Below, piece after piece: positions 40,765-42,846 of a DNA stretch of 42,846 bases. Under the pieces are notes generated by a model, which saw only the letters and a program-made list of their open reading frames with translations, was not told where the DNA came from and searched no databases. Location of the stretch: assembly GCF_013401435.1 (NCBI RefSeq), contig NZ_JACBGN010000030.1, positions 1-42,846 of the forward strand. The letters run 5' to 3'. The stretch's first letter is position 1; every line of letters begins with the position of its first letter. Source of the DNA: Streptomyces sp. BR123. Lineage in GTDB: Bacteria > Actinomycetota > Actinomycetes > Streptomycetales > Streptomycetaceae. Made by a program: the position numbers and the translations under genes.

Positions 40765-41386
40765 CCGTCCACACCTCCCGAGCCCGGCCCGCCGGTCTCC
40801 CGCGCGGCCCCCGTTCCGGGCGCTGTTCGTCGTCGGCGGTCCGGGTCCGGAACCGCCCCCCTGCGTTTTCCCCGGCCGGCGGCGCCGCAAGCGCGGCCGA
40901 ACGAAGGACCCCGGACTGTCCGGAACCCTCCACTTCGGCACCGGGCCGGTCCGCCCCCGTACGGGGGCGGCCTCGCCCTGGCCGCCGCCGCCCTGGCCGC
41001 CGCCGCCCGTGTCCGCCGGGGCCCGCGGCCTCGGCGGTGCGCTCGTCTCTGCCTGGGTCGATGACGTTCCGCCATCGCCGCGCAGACGGAGACGGAGACG
41101 AGGAGAGCGAGGCGGTGAGCGAGGCGGTCTCCCCTGTGAAGCGTGTGCCGAGGGGGTGCAGCCGTTTCTCGCCGGCTCCCGCATCACGGCCACGGACCGT
41201 GACGAAGGCGCGGTACCGGCCCTGGGCCGGCCGACTCGGGTGGGCCCCCTTGCCCCGGGCGGGGCTTGCAGAATCGATTAGCTGCATGGCGTTCGGAAGG
41301 CCGGGGCCACCCGTCGCTTACCGTGACCGGACACCGCTCCACAGCCGCCCCGGCCAACGTCAGACCCCCCGAAAGGTGATCGAGGC
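40765..41386. other. Long intergenic region without a credible gene
   Basis: A 622-nt gap between the divergent phosphatase and P450 genes. Notable contents are a perfect 20-bp palindrome of CCGCCCCCGT and its complement (40951-40970) and a tandem 15-bp repeat CCCTGGCCGCCGCCG twice (40976-41005). AT-richer promoter-like sequence lies near 41270-41330, ahead of the P450. Open frames there are composition artefacts. Confidence 0.5.
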
Positions 41387-42754
41387 ATGAGCCAGTCCAC
41401 CCGGGCCGCCGACCGCGGACTCGACGCCCTCGGCGGCACCGCCGCGCCGGCCGTCGCCGGGGCCGCCGACAACATCCGCTTCCTCGCCACGCACACCCTG
41501 CCCGCCTTCGTCCGCGGGTTCGTCAACGCCCGCCCCACCGTCGTCAAGATCTATGCCGCCGTCGGCCAGCCCGCCTGGTCGGCGGCCACCCTGCGCGCGC
41601 TGCGCGCCCGCCACGGCGGGGCGCCCGTACTGCTCAAGGGCATGTCCGGGCCCATGCTGGTCCTCCTCGACGAGCCCGAACTCCGCCGGTTCTACGCAGA
41701 ACCCGTCCGTACGCTGGCCATGGACTCGCCCGACAAGACCGCCGGCCTGTCGGTGCTGGAGCCCACCGGGGTCATCTGCTCGCACGGCGAACTGCGCGAA
41801 CAGCGCCGGACGATCAACGACGAGGCCGTGGCCGCCACCGAGCCCGTGCACCCCTGCGGCCGGGACTACCTCGCCGTGGTCGCGGATGAGGCCCGGCGGC
41901 TCACCGCCCGCAGCGTCCTCGACACCCCGGCGCTCGAACGCGCGCTGCAGCGGGTGGCCCGCCGGATCGTCCTGGGCGACGCGGCCGCCGACGACCGGCA
42001 GCTCACGCAGTGGCTGATCTCGCTGCGCAACGAGGGCAACTGGATGGGCAAGCGGAGGAAGCAGGCCCAGGCGGCGCGCACGCTGTACGCCCAGGCCAAC
42101 GCGCGGATCGCGGCGTACGCCGCCGAGGCGCCCGCGCACACCCTGGCCGCCCGGGCCCTCACCCACCCGGACCCGGACGGCAGCCTCGACCCGATCGGCC
42201 AGACCCACCACTGGTTCCTCGCCCTGGACGGGCTCGCGCCGGTCGCCGCCCGCACCCTGCTGCTCATCGCCACCCACCCGGCCGAGCAGGACGCCGTCCT
42301 CGCCGAGGTGTCCACCGTCGGCGGTCCGCTCCTGCCCCGTCTGCAGGCCTGCGTCCGGGAGTCCCTGCGGCTGTTCCCGCTGGTCCCGGACCTGGTACGG
42401 GTCACCCGGGCCGAGTCCACCTGGCGCGGCGCGTCCTACCCGGCGGGCACGTCGGTCCTGGTGCCCGCCCTGTTCCACAACCGCGACCCGTACCGGGTCT
42501 CCGCGCCCGACGCGTTCGTGCCCGGCCGCTGGCTGGCCCCGGGCGCGACCGGGATCCTGCAGTTCGCGCCGTTCAGCCACGGCGGCGGCCGCTGTCCCGG
42601 CGAGAACCTGGGCCTGCTGGTCACCACCGCCCTGTGCGCCGAGCTCCTGCGCGCCAACCGCCTCACCGGCGCCCGGCCCGCGCTGCCGTCCTCGGGGCCG
42701 CTGCCGCTGCTCGTCGACACCGCCGGCATCCGCCTGGGCCTCGTACCCCGCTGA
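41387..42754 (+). CDS. Cytochrome P450 with non-canonical motifs
   Basis: A 455-residue cytochrome P450. The K-helix ExxR is E325-SLR and the heme-ligand region is 'FAPFSHGGGRCPGENLG' with Cys403. The conserved Arg is at Cys-1 instead of Cys-2. The I-helix ('FLALDGLAPVAART', residues 277-290) has no acid-alcohol pair and carries a Pro285, which resembles CYP152 peroxygenases in position but lacks their Arg. Such enzymes may use peroxide or an unusual oxygen-activation route. The ATG has AAAGG-like purines upstream (GAAAGGTGATCGAGGC). It does not share an operon with the lux-like genes and a functional link is speculation. A partial gene begins after it. Confidence 0.82.
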   Translation: MSQSTRAADRGLDALGGTAAPAVAGAADNIRFLATHTLPAFVRGFVNARPTVVKIYAAVGQPAWSAATLRALRARHGGAPVLLKGMSGPMLVLLDEPELRRFYAEPVRTLAMDSPDKTAGLSVLEPTGVICSHGELREQRRTINDEAVAATEPVHPCGRDYLAVVADEARRLTARSVLDTPALERALQRVARRIVLGDAAADDRQLTQWLISLRNEGNWMGKRRKQAQAARTLYAQANARIAAYAAEAPAHTLAARALTHPDPDGSLDPIGQTHHWFLALDGLAPVAARTLLLIATHPAEQDAVLAEVSTVGGPLLPRLQACVRESLRLFPLVPDLVRVTRAESTWRGASYPAGTSVLVPALFHNRDPYRVSAPDAFVPGRWLAPGATGILQFAPFSHGGGRCPGENLGLLVTTALCAELLRANRLTGARPALPSSGPLPLLVDTAGIRLGLVPR

Positions 42755-42835
42755 CCTCCCCGACGCCACCCGCTCCTTCCCGCTCTTCGACCGCCGAGCC
42801 GGAGACCGCCGGCCGGCCGAAACCACGAGGCCCCG

Positions 42836-42846
42836 ATGACCGACAC
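42836..42846 (+). CDS. Start of a downstream gene (partial)
   Basis: ATGACCGACAC at the window's end is preceded by ACGAGG at about 7 nt, the pattern of a start with a ribosome-binding site. Only the first three codons and two bases are visible, so nothing can be said of its product. Confidence 0.3.

Noticed and set aside
40765..41193. N-terminal extension of the SixA-like protein
   Set aside because: The extension is low-complexity Pro/Arg/Gly sequence. The catalytic RHA motif and the ribosome-binding site fit the GTG at 40764.

Overview
The window is high-GC actinobacterial DNA, most probably a Streptomyces chromosome. Evidence: third-position GC bias giving long mirror ORFs, frequent GTG and one TTG start, chains of 4-nt stop/start overlaps, likely leaderless genes, MerR and GATA-like dyads in AT-richer promoters, and only one TTA codon found by eye in all the coding sequence. 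I saw no rRNA, tRNA, transposase, phage gene or CRISPR array. The species cannot be named from the sequence.

Region 1 (1-15,906) is a surface or secreted polysaccharide locus. It has four family-2 glycosyltransferases (42-848, 1077-2030, 4995-6041, 15022-15906), a protein that appears to fuse a Wzz-like chain-length domain to a Wzy/O-antigen-ligase membrane domain (1991-4060), and a divergent stand-alone Wzz-like paralogue (4141-4884). A long leftward gene string (14607 to 4995) encodes a Gfo/Idh/MocA dehydrogenase, an NAD-dependent epimerase, two DegT/StrS aminotransferases flanking a NeuD/PglD-type hexapeptide acyltransferase, a large secreted DUF4082 protein and a glycosyltransferase. The logic fits oxidation, transamination and N-acylation of a nucleotide sugar, followed by transfer and polymerisation. 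One aminotransferase carries a TTA codon, suggesting bldA control.

Region 2 (15,985-29,942) is mixed: an MFS permease with a beta-propeller-like membrane-anchored protein, a solitary 1651-residue protein of unknown function, a lipoprotein, a HAD hydrolase, a GNAT acetyltransferase, an ABM-like monooxygenase, a spermidine-synthase-like methyltransferase-fold protein, a glycolipid-binding family protein and a DoxX protein. Strong hairpin terminators separate several of them.

Region 3 (29,943-37,900) is the most unusual part: a tightly coupled five-gene operon (every junction is a 4-nt overlap) encoding a PaaK-like adenylating enzyme, an MFS exporter, a double-GNAT protein, a LuxE-type acyl-protein synthetase and a LuxC acyl reductase fused to a second PaaK-like adenylating domain. 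There is no luciferase (luxAB) and no luxD. I infer a carboxylic-acid-to-aldehyde reductase pathway with export of the product, possibly a specialised metabolite or signal. The upstream region is dense in palindromes.

Region 4 (37,897-42,846) has a MerR regulator with two matching dyads in its promoter, divergent from a DUF3533/YhgE-type membrane protein, then a SixA-like histidine phosphatase, a P450 with a non-canonical heme loop and I-helix, and the first codons of a further gene.
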